Source: Xanthobacter sp. NM-59 | GTDB lineage: Bacteria; Pseudomonadota; Alphaproteobacteria; Rhizobiales; Xanthobacteraceae | Assembly (NCBI RefSeq): GCF_021401125.1 | Contig: NZ_JACBFQ010000001.1 | Location: forward strand, 496,001-560,000 | Reading direction: 5' to 3' | Length of the DNA: 64,000 bases | Part shown: in pieces, positions 1-10,138 of the stretch | Position numbering within the stretch: position 1 is the first letter of the stretch | Layout: every line of letters begins with the position of its first letter | Made by a program: the position numbers and the translations under genes | The notes under the pieces: generated by a model | Told to the model about the DNA's origin: nothing | The model's input: only the letters and a program-made list of their open reading frames with translations | Database searches by the model: none

Positions 1-48
1 GCCGAAGAGCGGGAGTTGTTTCTGGCGCTGCTGGACCGCCTGAAATAA
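1..48 (+). CDS. C-terminal end of an unidentified protein (partial)
   Basis: Only the last 15 codons and a TAA stop are in the window, reading AEERELFLALLDRLK. The frame is open from base 1. The helical, Leu-rich ending resembles the end of a MarR-type regulator, but this is too short to assign. Convergent with the MscS gene, whose stop is about 25 bp away. Confidence 0.45.
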   Translation, partial: AEERELFLALLDRLK

Positions 49-72
49 GCGCTGCGCGCCGGCGGGCGTGCC

Positions 73-1335
73 TCAGCTGCGACGCGGGCCTTCGGGCATC
101 GCTGGGGCACCTTGGGGGGTAATGGCGCCGGGGTTGCCGTCTGCGGCGATCTCCGGCCGGGCGCCTTCCGGCGGCTGGAACACCTCCGGCCTGCCCTCGG
201 GCAGCGATTCCACATAAAGCGAGGTGGAGGGGAAGGCGAAGCCGCTGCCGGCACCCAGCACGATTTCCATGATCTTGTAGGCGAGGCGCTCCTTGACGAG
301 GAGCCATTCGCCCCAATTGGTCGTCTTCGTGAAGCAGTAGACCATGATGTTGATGGACGAAGAGCCAAACGAGTCGATCCGCACGAATGTGGAAGCTGTG
401 CGATAGGGCACAAAATCCGGGCAGGTGTGGATGTAGCTTTCAATCCCGTCGCGGATGGTCTTGAGCTGATCGATGGTGGTGGAATAGGGGACGCCGATCA
501 GCCAATAAATACGCCGCCGCCGCATCTGGCTGTAATTGATGACCGCGTTGTCGGCCAGGTCCGAGTTTGGAACCTGCACGGCTGAGTCATCGAACTGGCG
601 GATCCGCGTCGAGCGGAAGCCGATGCTTTCCACCGTGCCTTCGATGACGCCCTCGACCTTCACCCAGTCGCCATATTGAAACCGGCGTTCGAGCAGGATG
701 AGCACGCCGGAGATCAGGTTCTTGAACAGGGCCTGCGCGCCCAGGGCGACAGCCGCGCCGGCAATGCCCATGCCCGCGAGGAGCGGCCCGATGCGGATGC
801 CCCATTGCTGCAGGATGGCCGCGATGGCGAAGAAGGCCACGAACGATTTCAGCGCCTTGCGGATCCAGTCGATCACCGAATCCGTGAGCTTGCTGGACCG
901 CGGCCGCAGCTGCTCGGTCAACGGCGTGATCACGGCGATGATGGCCCAATAGACGGCAATGATGAACAGCGTTTCGACGATGTGCTGGGAGAACAGCTTC
1001 TCGTAGCTGTCCTCGTTGAACTTGATGACCTCGAAGGCGAGAAAGCTGCCGAGCACGATGGACAAAAGCTCCACCGGCCCCTGCAAGGCGTGCTGAAGGT
1101 CATCCCGGAAGGCGTGGCTTTTGCCGCCAAACAGCCGTCCCGCAATGATGAAGATGAAATGCCGTACAGGCTTGCGGGAGAAGAACAGGATGAAGAATAC
1201 GATGGCCGCGGCAATGACCCGGTCGAAGGGAAAGGCCTTCACGCCCGTGAGCAGCTCGGCGAAAATGTTGACGATGGAATGGTACAAGCCGACGAATGTG
1301 GCCGCGAAATCAGCGAAAACATAGCCTCCCGGCAT
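73..1335 (-). CDS. MscS-family mechanosensitive ion channel
   Basis: Membrane channel of the small-conductance mechanosensitive family, 420 residues, expected in the inner membrane, where it releases solutes under osmotic down-shock. Several hydrophobic helices fill the N-terminal half. The pore helix region reads GMGIAGAAVALGAQALFKN and is followed by the beta domain with GDWVKVEGVIEGTVESIGFRST, both typical of MscS. The C-terminal about 35 residues are Pro/Ala/Gly-rich and probably disordered. I chose the ATG at 1335 because AGGAAAGG sits 7 bases upstream; an in-frame TTG seven codons earlier has no better site. No operon partner: the neighbour upstream is the acyl-CoA synthetase on the same strand, about 185 bp away. 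Confidence 0.9.
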   Translation of the reverse strand: MPGGYVFADFAATFVGLYHSIVNIFAELLTGVKAFPFDRVIAAAIVFFILFFSRKPVRHFIFIIAGRLFGGKSHAFRDDLQHALQGPVELLSIVLGSFLAFEVIKFNEDSYEKLFSQHIVETLFIIAVYWAIIAVITPLTEQLRPRSSKLTDSVIDWIRKALKSFVAFFAIAAILQQWGIRIGPLLAGMGIAGAAVALGAQALFKNLISGVLILLERRFQYGDWVKVEGVIEGTVESIGFRSTRIRQFDDSAVQVPNSDLADNAVINYSQMRRRRIYWLIGVPYSTTIDQLKTIRDGIESYIHTCPDFVPYRTASTFVRIDSFGSSSINIMVYCFTKTTNWGEWLLVKERLAYKIMEIVLGAGSGFAFPSTSLYVESLPEGRPEVFQPPEGARPEIAADGNPGAITPQGAPAMPEGPRRS

Positions 1336-1519
1336 GAAGGGGCCTTTCCTTGGCAAGCTCCGACGGTATCCACCGGGACAGGCGCCCTGCGCGCGACCAT
1401 GCCCATGCCCGGCGGTCGGGAGGCGCGAGGCATCCCGACTGTTCCCGCGAGTTTAGCGGGGCGTGTGGCCGCCCGCCAACTCCGCCGGCCTGCTGCCCTG
1501 GTGGGCGAATGCCGCGCAT

Positions 1520-3133
<1,614 letters not shown>

Positions 3134-3277
3134 ACGTTTCCTCCGCATGGCGCCGTTTCATCTCGGGCCGGCCGGGCGGAAGGGCTCCGCGAGGGCCGGC
3201 GCCGGCGGGCGCCTTCTGTGCGTTCAGGAAACGATCGAACGTTTTTTTATTGGGCCGGTCAAGGGGGAGAAAAGCAA

Positions 3278-3304
3278 ACGGCGCCGGTGGGAGACCGGCG
3301 CCGT
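3278..3304 (-). terminator. Rho-independent terminator of fbp
   Basis: Perfect 11-bp stem ACGGCGCCGGT / ACCGGCGCCGT with a 5-base loop. On the minus strand it is followed by TTTGCTTTTC. It begins about 40 bp after the fbp stop. Confidence 0.75.
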
Positions 3305-3341
3305 GGGCATCGCTTCGCTTCCCTGCGGAAAGCCGGGGTCG

Positions 3342-4334
3342 TCAGTAATAGGAGGCGATCTTCTCCACCTCGGCCTTGGAACCGAACACCAGGGGAATGC
3401 GCTGGTGGATGTGGTGGGGCACGATGTCGAGGATGCGGGTCTTGCCGTCGGTGGCGGCGCCCTTGGCCTGCTCGGTGAGGAAGGCGACCGGGTTCGCCTC
3501 ATAGATCAGGCGCAGGCGGCCATTGTCATAGCCTTTGCGCTTGTCCGCCGGGTAGATATAGACGCCGCCGCGGGTGAAAATGCGGAAGGCATCGGCCACC
3601 ATGGAGCCGACCCAGCGCATGTTGAAATCCTTGCCCCGCGGGCCGTCCTTGCCGGCCAGGCAGTCGTCGATATAGGCCTTCATGGGCCCGTGCCACTGGC
3701 GCACATTGGACTGGTTGACGCCATATTCCTTGGTCTCGGCGGGGATCTCCACCGCCGCGCGCGCCAGGAAGAAGTCGGCCTTCTCCCGATCGTAGACGAA
3801 CACCTGGGTGCCTTCGCCCAGGGTCGAAACCAGGATGGTCGCGGGGCCATAGGCCAGGAAGCCGGCGGCCACCTGGTGGCTGCCGGTGCGCATGACCGCC
3901 GCCGCCGGATCGGCATGCGCGGCTGCGTCATAGGGCAGGATCGAATAGATGGTACCCACCGACACGTTGGTGTCGATGTTGGAGGAACCGTCGAGGGGGT
4001 CCACCGCCACCACGAGACGGCCGGTCTCATTCACCGGAATGAGCTCCTCGCTCTCCTCCGAGGCCAGGAAGGCCACCTGCGTGCCCTTCAGGGCGGAGAC
4101 GATGCGCTCTTCGGCGATGACGTCGAGTTCCTTCTGCGCGTCGCCGCCGGCATTGGGATCGGTGCCGCGGATCTTGGCGAGGCCTTCCTCGAGCGGGCCG
4201 CGCGCCACCAGATCGGCGATGCCGACGCCGGTGGTGGCGATGGTGCGCACCGCGCCGGCCACCGCCTGGCGCTCCGCGTCCGTCCCCGCCCAGCGATCGA
4301 GATACGCCTGAAGGGTCACGATCTCACTCACCAT
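3342..4334 (-). CDS. fbp: Class I fructose-1,6-bisphosphatase
   Basis: Hydrolyses fructose-1,6-bisphosphate to fructose-6-phosphate in gluconeogenesis and, in autotrophs or methylotrophs, the Calvin cycle. About 330 residues, normal for the family. The metal/phosphate motif DPLDGSSNIDTNVSVGTIYSIL and the acidic EESEE upstream of it are intact, as are the substrate-site stretches NMRWVGSMVAD and GGVYIYPAD. AAGGAG lies directly before ATG-ATG-GTG; I take the second ATG (4334), and the GTG at 4331 is equally good. Downstream of the folB-like gene on the same strand with about 100 bp between, so a two-gene transcript is possible. A strong terminator follows. Confidence 0.95.
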   Translation of the reverse strand: MVSEIVTLQAYLDRWAGTDAERQAVAGAVRTIATTGVGIADLVARGPLEEGLAKIRGTDPNAGGDAQKELDVIAEERIVSALKGTQVAFLASEESEELIPVNETGRLVVAVDPLDGSSNIDTNVSVGTIYSILPYDAAAHADPAAAVMRTGSHQVAAGFLAYGPATILVSTLGEGTQVFVYDREKADFFLARAAVEIPAETKEYGVNQSNVRQWHGPMKAYIDDCLAGKDGPRGKDFNMRWVGSMVADAFRIFTRGGVYIYPADKRKGYDNGRLRLIYEANPVAFLTEQAKGAATDGKTRILDIVPHHIHQRIPLVFGSKAEVEKIASYY

Positions 4335-4433
4335 CATCTCCTTGGCACAGCCCGCGGCCCGCGCCGCCGGCGCCGTTATGGCGCAAGGCGGGCCGCACGG
4401 CAAAGCAATTACCGCCGGGTCAGCGCAGCCGGC

Positions 4434-4874
4434 TCAGCGCTGGCGGATGATCTCGATGCCCACATCCCCGAACACGCCGGTTACCGGCGCGCCGGGCTTG
4501 TGCACCACCACGCGCACCTGCTCCAGCAGCGCGAAGTGATCCAGAAGGCGGGTGGCGATGCGCTCGGCCAGGGTCTCGATGAGGTTCACTGGGTCGTCGT
4601 TCACCACCGCGGCCACGTGCTCGTAGACCTGCTGGTAGGAGATGGTGAGGGCCTCGTCATCGGCCCAGGCGGCGGGGCGGGTGTCCAGCCACCAGTCCAC
4701 ATCCACCACGAATCGCTGGCCCAGCTCCCGTTCCGCGTCATGCACGCCATGGCGGGCGAAGAAGGGCAGGGCGCGCAGGAACAGCCGGCCCGATTGGGCG
4801 GGCTTGCCGGCGGGCAGGGTATCGGCGGCGGCGGAAGGGTCGGCCAGCAGGTCGGGTTCGTCAGGTGGTGTCAT
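4434..4874 (-). CDS. folB: Dihydroneopterin aldolase family (FolB-like)
   Basis: 146-residue protein of the 7,8-dihydroneopterin aldolase/epimerase fold, which makes 6-hydroxymethyl-dihydropterin for folate or, in methylotrophs, tetrahydromethanopterin. Family marks: LFLRALPFFARHGVHDAERELGQRF near residue 30, NLIETLAERIATRLLDHF, and VHKPGAPVTGVFGDVGIEI near the end. An N-terminal extension of about 25 residues (TPPDEPDLLADPSAAAD...) looks unstructured. No folP or folK is adjacent. It sits instead beside fbp and a divergent HisA-related gene, so the cofactor it serves is open. Family assignment is firm; the pathway is inferred. Confidence 0.85.
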   Translation of the reverse strand: MTPPDEPDLLADPSAAADTLPAGKPAQSGRLFLRALPFFARHGVHDAERELGQRFVVDVDWWLDTRPAAWADDEALTISYQQVYEHVAAVVNDDPVNLIETLAERIATRLLDHFALLEQVRVVVHKPGAPVTGVFGDVGIEIIRQR

Positions 4875-5095
4875 TCACGCCTCGCGCGCGCAGCAGAACG
4901 CCGGTTTGCGCGGAAGCTCGGCCACATGGGAGCTGCCACGCCCCTCCATTCCAGGCGGAATGGGAGGAGGCCGGCCCGGGTGCCGCGCGCACCGTTGATT
5001 TCGTGTCTTCCTATTGTTTTCCTCGGAACCTTTCAACGGATCATCCATTCACCCCGCCCGGTTCGGAGCCGGCGGGTGAGCAAGGCCCCGGCACG

Positions 5096-5794
5096 ATGCA
5101 GCTTATTCCGGTCATCGATCTCAAGGGCGGGCGTGTGGTTCATGCCCGCCGCGGCGCGCGCGACAGCTATGCACCCCTGCACAGTCCGCTCTGCGCCTCT
5201 TCATCGGCGGTGGACGTGGCGGCCGGCTTCCTGGCCCTGGCCCCGTTCCGCACACTCTATATCGCCGACATCGACGCCATCACCGCCAAGGGCGACAACG
5301 CCGCCGCCCTCGCCGATCTGCGGCGGGCGTTCCCGAATGTCGAGCTGTGGGTGGATGCGGGTGAGGACATGGCGTCCCAGGTTCGGGCCCGTGCCGCGGC
5401 GGGTCTGGGCGTGAGCGTGGTGGGGACGGAATCGCTCAAGGATAACGGCCATGTTCCGGAGGTGCTCCGGGAAGAAGTGATCCTCTCCTTGGACCACGAC
5501 GCCGCAGGCCCCCTCGGCCCAGCTGTGGTGCACGCGGATGCCGCCGCGTGGCCTGCGCGGATCATCGTGATGACCCTGGCCCGCGTCGGCTCCGGGGAGG
5601 GGCCGGACCTGGACGCGCTCTGCCGGGTGCGCGCCCGGCGCCCGGATTGCGCGGTTTTCGCCGCCGGCGGGGTGCGCGGCCCGGGCGATCTGGAGGCGCT
5701 GGCGGAGGCAGGAGCGGCGGGCGTGCTGGTCGCCAGCGCGCTGCATGATGGCCGCATCGACGGCACTTGCGCGCGAAGATGGGTTGAGCGCTGA
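5096..5794 (+). CDS. HisA/HisF-related TIM-barrel protein
   Basis: 232-residue (beta/alpha)8 barrel related to phosphoribosylformimino-AICAR isomerase. The N-terminal strand IPVIDLKGGRVVHARRGARDSY carries the catalytic-type Asp, and the C-terminal phosphate-binding region reads FAAGGVRGPGDLEALAEAGAAGVLVASALHDG. The RGARDSYAPLHSPLC segment after the first strand differs from true HisA and matches the hisA/hisF-related family found in methanogens and H4MPT-using methylotrophs, so it is probably not the histidine enzyme. No his genes are nearby. Divergent from the FolB-like gene across 221 bp. ATG at 5096 is the first codon consistent with the conserved N-terminus. Confidence 0.75.
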   Translation: MQLIPVIDLKGGRVVHARRGARDSYAPLHSPLCASSSAVDVAAGFLALAPFRTLYIADIDAITAKGDNAAALADLRRAFPNVELWVDAGEDMASQVRARAAAGLGVSVVGTESLKDNGHVPEVLREEVILSLDHDAAGPLGPAVVHADAAAWPARIIVMTLARVGSGEGPDLDALCRVRARRPDCAVFAAGGVRGPGDLEALAEAGAAGVLVASALHDGRIDGTCARRWVER

Positions 5795-6102
5795 TCTGCC
5801 GCCCAGAGGTCGCGCTGCGCCGTCGTCGCGCGGGCGATCGCCGGCGGGAAAAAAGAGGTGCGGGCTTCCCGGGACCCGCTCCTGTCCGCTCCGCGCCGAG
5901 GTCCGGTCGGCATCCCCGCAGGGCGCTGGGGCGGCGCCGTGACAGCGGCTCCCACTCCGGTGATTCGTGGGCTCGGACATTCGCTGCCCCTTCCGCGAAC
6001 AGCGTCCGCCGTCCGATGGCGCGGTCGTCCTCCGCGAGAAAAACACGGAGCGCTTCGTAAAATGCGCTTGCGCGCATATGCGCATCTTCCTAAATTCCAG
6101 CC
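5795..6102. other. 308-bp intergenic region upstream of arsR
   Basis: No convincing gene on either strand. The last 40 bases hold the candidate ArsR operator described separately. The rest is GC-rich with no clear promoter, terminator or RNA structure that I can support. Confidence 0.5.
6072..6083. promoter_or_regulatory. Candidate ArsR-type operator
   Basis: Perfect 12-bp palindrome GCGCATATGCGC centred 25 bp before the arsR start. It lies inside a wider ATGCGC...GCGCAT arrangement (6062-6085). ArsR/SmtB repressors normally bind such AT-cored palindromes over their own promoter. Assignment rests on position and symmetry only. Confidence 0.5.
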
Positions 6103-6402
6103 ATGCAGTCCGCGCTCGATCTTCTCTCGGCCTTGGCCGAACCCACGCGCCTCGGCGCTGTCCGCCTGCTCTGGGACGGGCGGGAGCATTGCGTTTGCGA
6201 GCTGATGCGTGTGCTCGGCGCTACCCAGTCGCGCATGTCGCGTCACATGGCGGTGCTCAAGCAGGCGGGCGTGGTGACAGACCGTCGGGACGCCCAATGG
6301 GTGCGCTATCGCCGGAATGCCGAGCTGCCGGCGGAGCATGCGGCCATCATCGAGGCCGTTCTGGCGAGCCTGGACAGTGTGGGTGACAGGAGGGCGGCAT
6401 GA
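6103..6402 (+). CDS. ArsR/SmtB-family metalloregulator
   Basis: 99-residue winged-helix repressor. ALAEPTRLGAVRLLWDG and the recognition helix TQSRMSRHMAVLKQAGVV are typical. The ELCVCEL motif that carries As(III)-binding cysteines in alpha-3 of ArsR appears here as REHCVCELMRVL, keeping one Cys-x-Cys-like pair only in part (Cys-Val-Cys), so thiophilic metalloid sensing is likely. Its TGA overlaps the ATG of the permease, showing an operon. Probably represses the three-gene unit through the upstream palindrome. The specific inducer (arsenite, methylarsenite, antimonite) cannot be read from the sequence. Confidence 0.85.
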   Translation: MQSALDLLSALAEPTRLGAVRLLWDGREHCVCELMRVLGATQSRMSRHMAVLKQAGVVTDRRDAQWVRYRRNAELPAEHAAIIEAVLASLDSVGDRRAA

Positions 6403-7463
6403 GTGCGGATGTGCCATTGCGCGGTCAGGAGCCGCAGCGGGATGCTTCGTCCCTCGTCTGGGGCGCGGCGACGGTGGCCGGCGTGGCCGTGTGGTTTCTG
6501 GTCTATTTCCAGCTCCAGCCGGTCTCGCGCTGGCTGGTGGCGCGCCTTGCCCTGGAGCCGGGCACGCGGCTGGCGGACGCCGTTGAGTTCTTTCTGTACG
6601 ACACGCCCAAGGTGTTGATGCTGCTGACGCTGGTGGTGTTCGCCATGGGCGTCGTGCGCAGTTTCTTCTCGGCCGAGCGCACGCGGGCGGTGCTCGCCGG
6701 CAAGCGGGAAGGGCTGGGCAATATCGCCGCTGCCGGCCTCGGCATCGTTACGCCCTTCTGCTCCTGCTCGGCGGTGCCGCTGTTCGTGGGCTTCGTCTCG
6801 GCCGGTGTGCCGCTGGGCGTTACCTTCTCCTTCCTCATCGCGGCGCCCATGGTGAATGAGGTGGCGCTGGGCCTTCTGTTCGCCCTGGTGGGCTGGCAGG
6901 TGGCGGCGGTCTATCTGGTGTTCGGCCTTTCGGTGGCCATCGTCGCCGGCTGGGTCATTGGCCGCCTGCATCTCGAAGGCTGGCTCGAGGAGTGGGTGCG
7001 CAATGTGCGCGCCAACCCGGCCGAGTTGCCGCCGGACGGCATGAGCCTGAAGGACCGGGTCCGCGCCGGCCTGGACGCGGTGCGCGACATCGTCGGCAAG
7101 GTGTGGATGTGGATCATCGCCGGCATCGCCGCCGGTGCCTTCATCCACGGCTATGTGCCGCAGGACCTTCTCGCCTCCATCATGGGGCGCGACGCCTGGT
7201 GGTCCGTGCCGGCGGCCGTGGTGCTGGGCATTCCCATGTACTCCAACGCCGCTGGCATTATTCCGGTGGTGGAGGCGCTGCTGGCCAAGGGGGCGGCGCT
7301 GGGCACCGTCCTGGCCTTCATGATGTCCGTGATCGCCTTGTCGCTGCCGGAGATGATCATCCTGCGCAAGGTGTTGAGCCTCAAGCTCATCATCGTCTTC
7401 GTGGGCGTCGTCGGCACCGGCATCCTGGCCGTCGGCTTCCTGTTCAACGCCCTGTTTTCCTGA
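6399..7463 (+). CDS. ArsP/YraQ-type (DUF318) permease
   Basis: 354-residue membrane protein of the permease family that includes ArsP, the efflux pump for trivalent organoarsenicals. Two hydrophobic halves are separated by a cytoplasmic stretch (about residues 190-230). The first half holds TPFCSCSAVPLFVGFVSAGVPLGVTFSFLIAAPMVNEVAL, where the Cys-x-Cys motif is the family hallmark and matches the thiol ligands needed by ArsP. The second half repeats a similar element (GIPMYSNAAGIIPVVEALL...KGAALGTVLAFMMSVIALSLPEMI) with Cys replaced. Translationally coupled to arsR by a 4-bp overlap and followed 15 bp later by a thioredoxin-like gene. Substrate inferred from family and neighbours. Confidence 0.88.
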   Translation: MSADVPLRGQEPQRDASSLVWGAATVAGVAVWFLVYFQLQPVSRWLVARLALEPGTRLADAVEFFLYDTPKVLMLLTLVVFAMGVVRSFFSAERTRAVLAGKREGLGNIAAAGLGIVTPFCSCSAVPLFVGFVSAGVPLGVTFSFLIAAPMVNEVALGLLFALVGWQVAAVYLVFGLSVAIVAGWVIGRLHLEGWLEEWVRNVRANPAELPPDGMSLKDRVRAGLDAVRDIVGKVWMWIIAGIAAGAFIHGYVPQDLLASIMGRDAWWSVPAAVVLGIPMYSNAAGIIPVVEALLAKGAALGTVLAFMMSVIALSLPEMIILRKVLSLKLIIVFVGVVGTGILAVGFLFNALFS

Positions 7464-7478
7464 CGAAAGAAGGCCATC

Positions 7479-7715
7479 ATGAAAGACGTGAAGGTGCTTG
7501 GTCCCGGCTGCTCGCGCTGCCAGGCGACCGCCGATATGGTGCGCACGGAAGCCGAAAAGCTCGGCCTCGACGTGAAGGTGGAGAAGGTGACCGACTACGC
7601 GGCCATTGCCGGCTACGGCATCGTTTCCACCCCCGGCCTCGTCATCGACGGCAAGGTGGTCCACGCCGGCGGCCTGCCGAAGCCGGAGGATGTTTCCCGC
7701 TGGCTTTCTGAATGA
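7479..7715 (+). CDS. Small thioredoxin-fold protein with CSRC active site
   Basis: 78 residues, the size of the redox-active disulfide protein 2 family. Active site GPGCSRCQATADMV near residue 11, and a cis-Pro loop STPGLVIDGKVVHAGGLP. This family is commonly encoded beside DUF318 permeases. A thiol-reducing or metalloid-handing partner for the permease is plausible but unproven. AAAGAAGG lies just before the ATG. Last gene of the arsR operon. An imperfect GGCGGGGAAGG/CCTTCCCGC hairpin follows at about 7714-7763 but lacks a U-run. Confidence 0.85.
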   Translation: MKDVKVLGPGCSRCQATADMVRTEAEKLGLDVKVEKVTDYAAIAGYGIVSTPGLVIDGKVVHAGGLPKPEDVSRWLSE

Positions 7716-7927
7716 TCGGCGGGGAAGGGCGGGCCATCGCTCCGTTCCTTCCCGCTGCTGATCGGTGGCGCGCGGGGGCGTGAGGCGCCGCGCGCCCAGG
7801 CCAGTCACGGCCGCGCCCCTTGGGCGTTTTCGCGCTTCCCGGCGCCCGGCCTTGACTCGCCCACATTCGGGGTGTCTCTGCGCTCTCCAATTTCAACCCA
7901 AGAGCCATATCCCCGGAGGGCCGCCCC

Positions 7928-8911
7928 ATGAGCGACGGACCGCGTTCAACCTCACAGACCGCCTTCATCTTCCCCGGCCAGGGCAGCCAGGCCGTGGGCA
8001 TGGGCAAGGCGCTCGCCGATAATTTCGCCGCCGCCAAGGCGGTGTTCGACGAGGTGGACTCCGCCCTCAACGAGCACCTCACCCGCACCATGTGGGAAGG
8101 CCCGGCCGATACCCTCACTTTGACGGCCAACGCCCAGCCGGCTCTCATGGCGGTGTCCCTCGCCGCCCTGCGCGTCCTGGAAACCGAGGCGGACCTTGAT
8201 CTCGCCCGCGACGCCGCCTTCGTGGCCGGCCACTCCCTGGGGGAATATTCGGCTCTGGCCGCCGCTGGCGCGCTGACGGTGACCGAGGCCGCGCGGCTGC
8301 TGCGCATTCGCGGCCGTGCCATGCAGGAGGCGGTGCCCGTGGGCGAGGGCGCCATGGCGGCCCTGCTCGGGCTCGATTACGAGCAGGCCGTGGCCGTGGC
8401 GGCCGAGGCGGCCGGCGGCGAGGTCTGCGAGGCGGCCAACGACAATGCCCCCGGCCAGGTCGTGGTGTCCGGCACCAAGGCCGCGGTGGAGCGGGCCATT
8501 ATCATCGCCAAGGAGAAGGGCGCCCTGAAGGCGATGCTTCTGCCCGTGTCCGCGCCCTTCCATTGCCGCCTGATGGCGCCTGCCGCCGAGGCCATGGAAG
8601 TCGCCCTTTCCGGCTCCACCGTGATGACGCCGCGGGTGCCGGTGGTCTCCAACGTGCGCGCGTCTCCGGTGACCGACCCGGCCGAGATCGTGCGGCTGCT
8701 GGTGGAGCAGGTCACCGGTACGGTCCGCTGGCGCGAGAGCATCATTTATATGGCGGGCGCGGGCGTGAACCGCATGGTCGAGGTGGGGGCCGGCAAGGTG
8801 CTCTGCGGCCTTGTGAAGCGCATCGACAAGTCCATCTCGTCCACCAATGTGGCCACTCCCGAGGATGTGGCGGCCTATATCGCCGCGCGCAACGTGGCGC
8901 CGGTCGCCTGA
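7928..8911 (+). CDS. fabD: Malonyl-CoA:ACP transacylase
   Basis: Loads malonyl groups on ACP for fatty-acid synthesis in the cytoplasm. 327 residues. FIFPGQGSQAVGMGK at the N-terminus, nucleophile Ser103 in AGHSLGEYSAL and the catalytic His in APFHCRLM are intact. CCGGAGGG precedes the ATG by about 8 bases. First gene of the fab run; a 196-bp gap separates it from fabG, so fabG may also have its own promoter. Confidence 0.95.
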   Translation: MSDGPRSTSQTAFIFPGQGSQAVGMGKALADNFAAAKAVFDEVDSALNEHLTRTMWEGPADTLTLTANAQPALMAVSLAALRVLETEADLDLARDAAFVAGHSLGEYSALAAAGALTVTEAARLLRIRGRAMQEAVPVGEGAMAALLGLDYEQAVAVAAEAAGGEVCEAANDNAPGQVVVSGTKAAVERAIIIAKEKGALKAMLLPVSAPFHCRLMAPAAEAMEVALSGSTVMTPRVPVVSNVRASPVTDPAEIVRLLVEQVTGTVRWRESIIYMAGAGVNRMVEVGAGKVLCGLVKRIDKSISSTNVATPEDVAAYIAARNVAPVA

Positions 8912-8939
8912 GGCGATTCTCAAGCCGCCCGGGCCTGTC

Positions 8940-8951
8940 CCCGCTTGCGGG
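8940..8951. repeat. Small palindromic element
   Basis: CCCGC-TT-GCGGG hairpin in the fabD-fabG gap, inside a larger imperfect stem (GGCCTG...GGGCC). A related TCCCCG-CTTC-CGGGGA element occurs at 47534-47549. May be a dispersed intergenic palindrome or a weak transcription attenuator. Confidence 0.3.
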
Positions 8952-9107
8952 AGCGGGCCTTGTGGGGGCAAAAGCCCTTTCAGGGTGACGCAGGGCCGCG
9001 AAAGCGCCCCGCTGATGCGGGCTGGCCGCCTCTCTCGGCGGCCGCACATCCGATCCTTCATCGCCGGCATGCCTGCCGGACCAACCCAACATAAGGACTG
9101 GGGTTTC

Positions 9108-9851
9108 ATGTTCGACTTGACCGGCAAGACCGCGCTTGTCACCGGTGCCACCGGCGGTATCGGCGGAGCCATCGCCAAGGCGCTGCACGCCCAGGGCGCG
9201 ACCGTTGCCATTTCCGGCACCCGCAAGGAGGCGCTGGACACCCTGGCCGGCGAGCTGGGCGGCGAGCGCGTGGTGGTGCTGCCCTGCAATCTCGGCAATA
9301 CGGACGAAGTGGAAAAGCTCGTTCCCTCCGCCGAGGAGGCCCTGGGCGGGCATATCGACGTGCTGGTGAACAATGCCGGCATCACCCGCGACAACATCTT
9401 CATGCGCCTTTCCGACGAGGCCTGGGACCAGGTGATCGCGGTGAACCTCACGGCGGTGTTCCGGCTCTCGCGCGCGGCGGTCCGCACCATGATGCGTCGC
9501 CGTTCCGGCCGCATCATCTCCATCACCTCCATCGTCGGCGTCACCGGCAATGCGGGGCAGGGCAATTATGCCGCCGCCAAGGCCGGCATGATCGGCATGT
9601 CGAAGTCGCTGGCGCAGGAAGTGGCCTCGCGCGGGATCACCGTGAACTGCATCGCACCCGGCTTCATCGCCACGCCCATGACCGATGCGCTCAACGACAA
9701 GCAGCGCGAGAGCATCCTGAAGGCGGTGCCCGCGGCCAAGCTCGGCACGCCCGAGGATATCGCCGCCGCCTGTGTGTATCTGGCCTCCAATGAAGCCGCC
9801 TACGTGACGGGCCAGACCCTGCACGTGAACGGCGGCATGGCCATGATCTGA
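9108..9851 (+). CDS. fabG: 3-oxoacyl-ACP reductase
   Basis: NADPH-dependent short-chain dehydrogenase that reduces beta-ketoacyl-ACP. 247 residues. TGATGGIGGAIAKAL binds the nucleotide; NNAG is present; the catalytic triad is in SITSIVGVTGNAGQGNYAAAKAG (Ser...Tyr-x3-Lys). The C-terminus VTGQTLHVNGGMAMI is the usual FabG ending. ATG at 9108 is chosen because the conserved start MFDLTGKTALVTGA begins there and AAGGA lies upstream. The long in-frame extension upstream is only open because of GC-rich codons. Confidence 0.95.
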   Translation: MFDLTGKTALVTGATGGIGGAIAKALHAQGATVAISGTRKEALDTLAGELGGERVVVLPCNLGNTDEVEKLVPSAEEALGGHIDVLVNNAGITRDNIFMRLSDEAWDQVIAVNLTAVFRLSRAAVRTMMRRRSGRIISITSIVGVTGNAGQGNYAAAKAGMIGMSKSLAQEVASRGITVNCIAPGFIATPMTDALNDKQRESILKAVPAAKLGTPEDIAAACVYLASNEAAYVTGQTLHVNGGMAMI

Positions 9852-10138
9852 ATTGCTGCACAGCAGCGCTCTCGCCCTCGCTGGTCAGGGCGCTGCGAGT
9901 GTGATACGAGCCGCACTGCCGGTCCGGATTCGAGGGCGCCTTCGGGTGGTCGCGATCCGTCACGCAGCGTCAGGAGACGTGTGGTGCGGCGCAGCGCCGG
10001 CGGGCAGAAGCGCCGGCGGCGTCAAAGTCCATGCTCCCGATGTAGACGAGGGGGCTGGGCACGGCGGAAAAAAGGCATTATGCCCACCTCCAGCTGCCGA
10101 ACGGCAACGGGATTATCCGAACAACGAGGGTTGCATCG

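Noticed and set aside
3147..5414. 755-codon plus-strand open frame across fbp and folB
   Set aside because: Antisense to three recognised genes; no ribosome site or domain.
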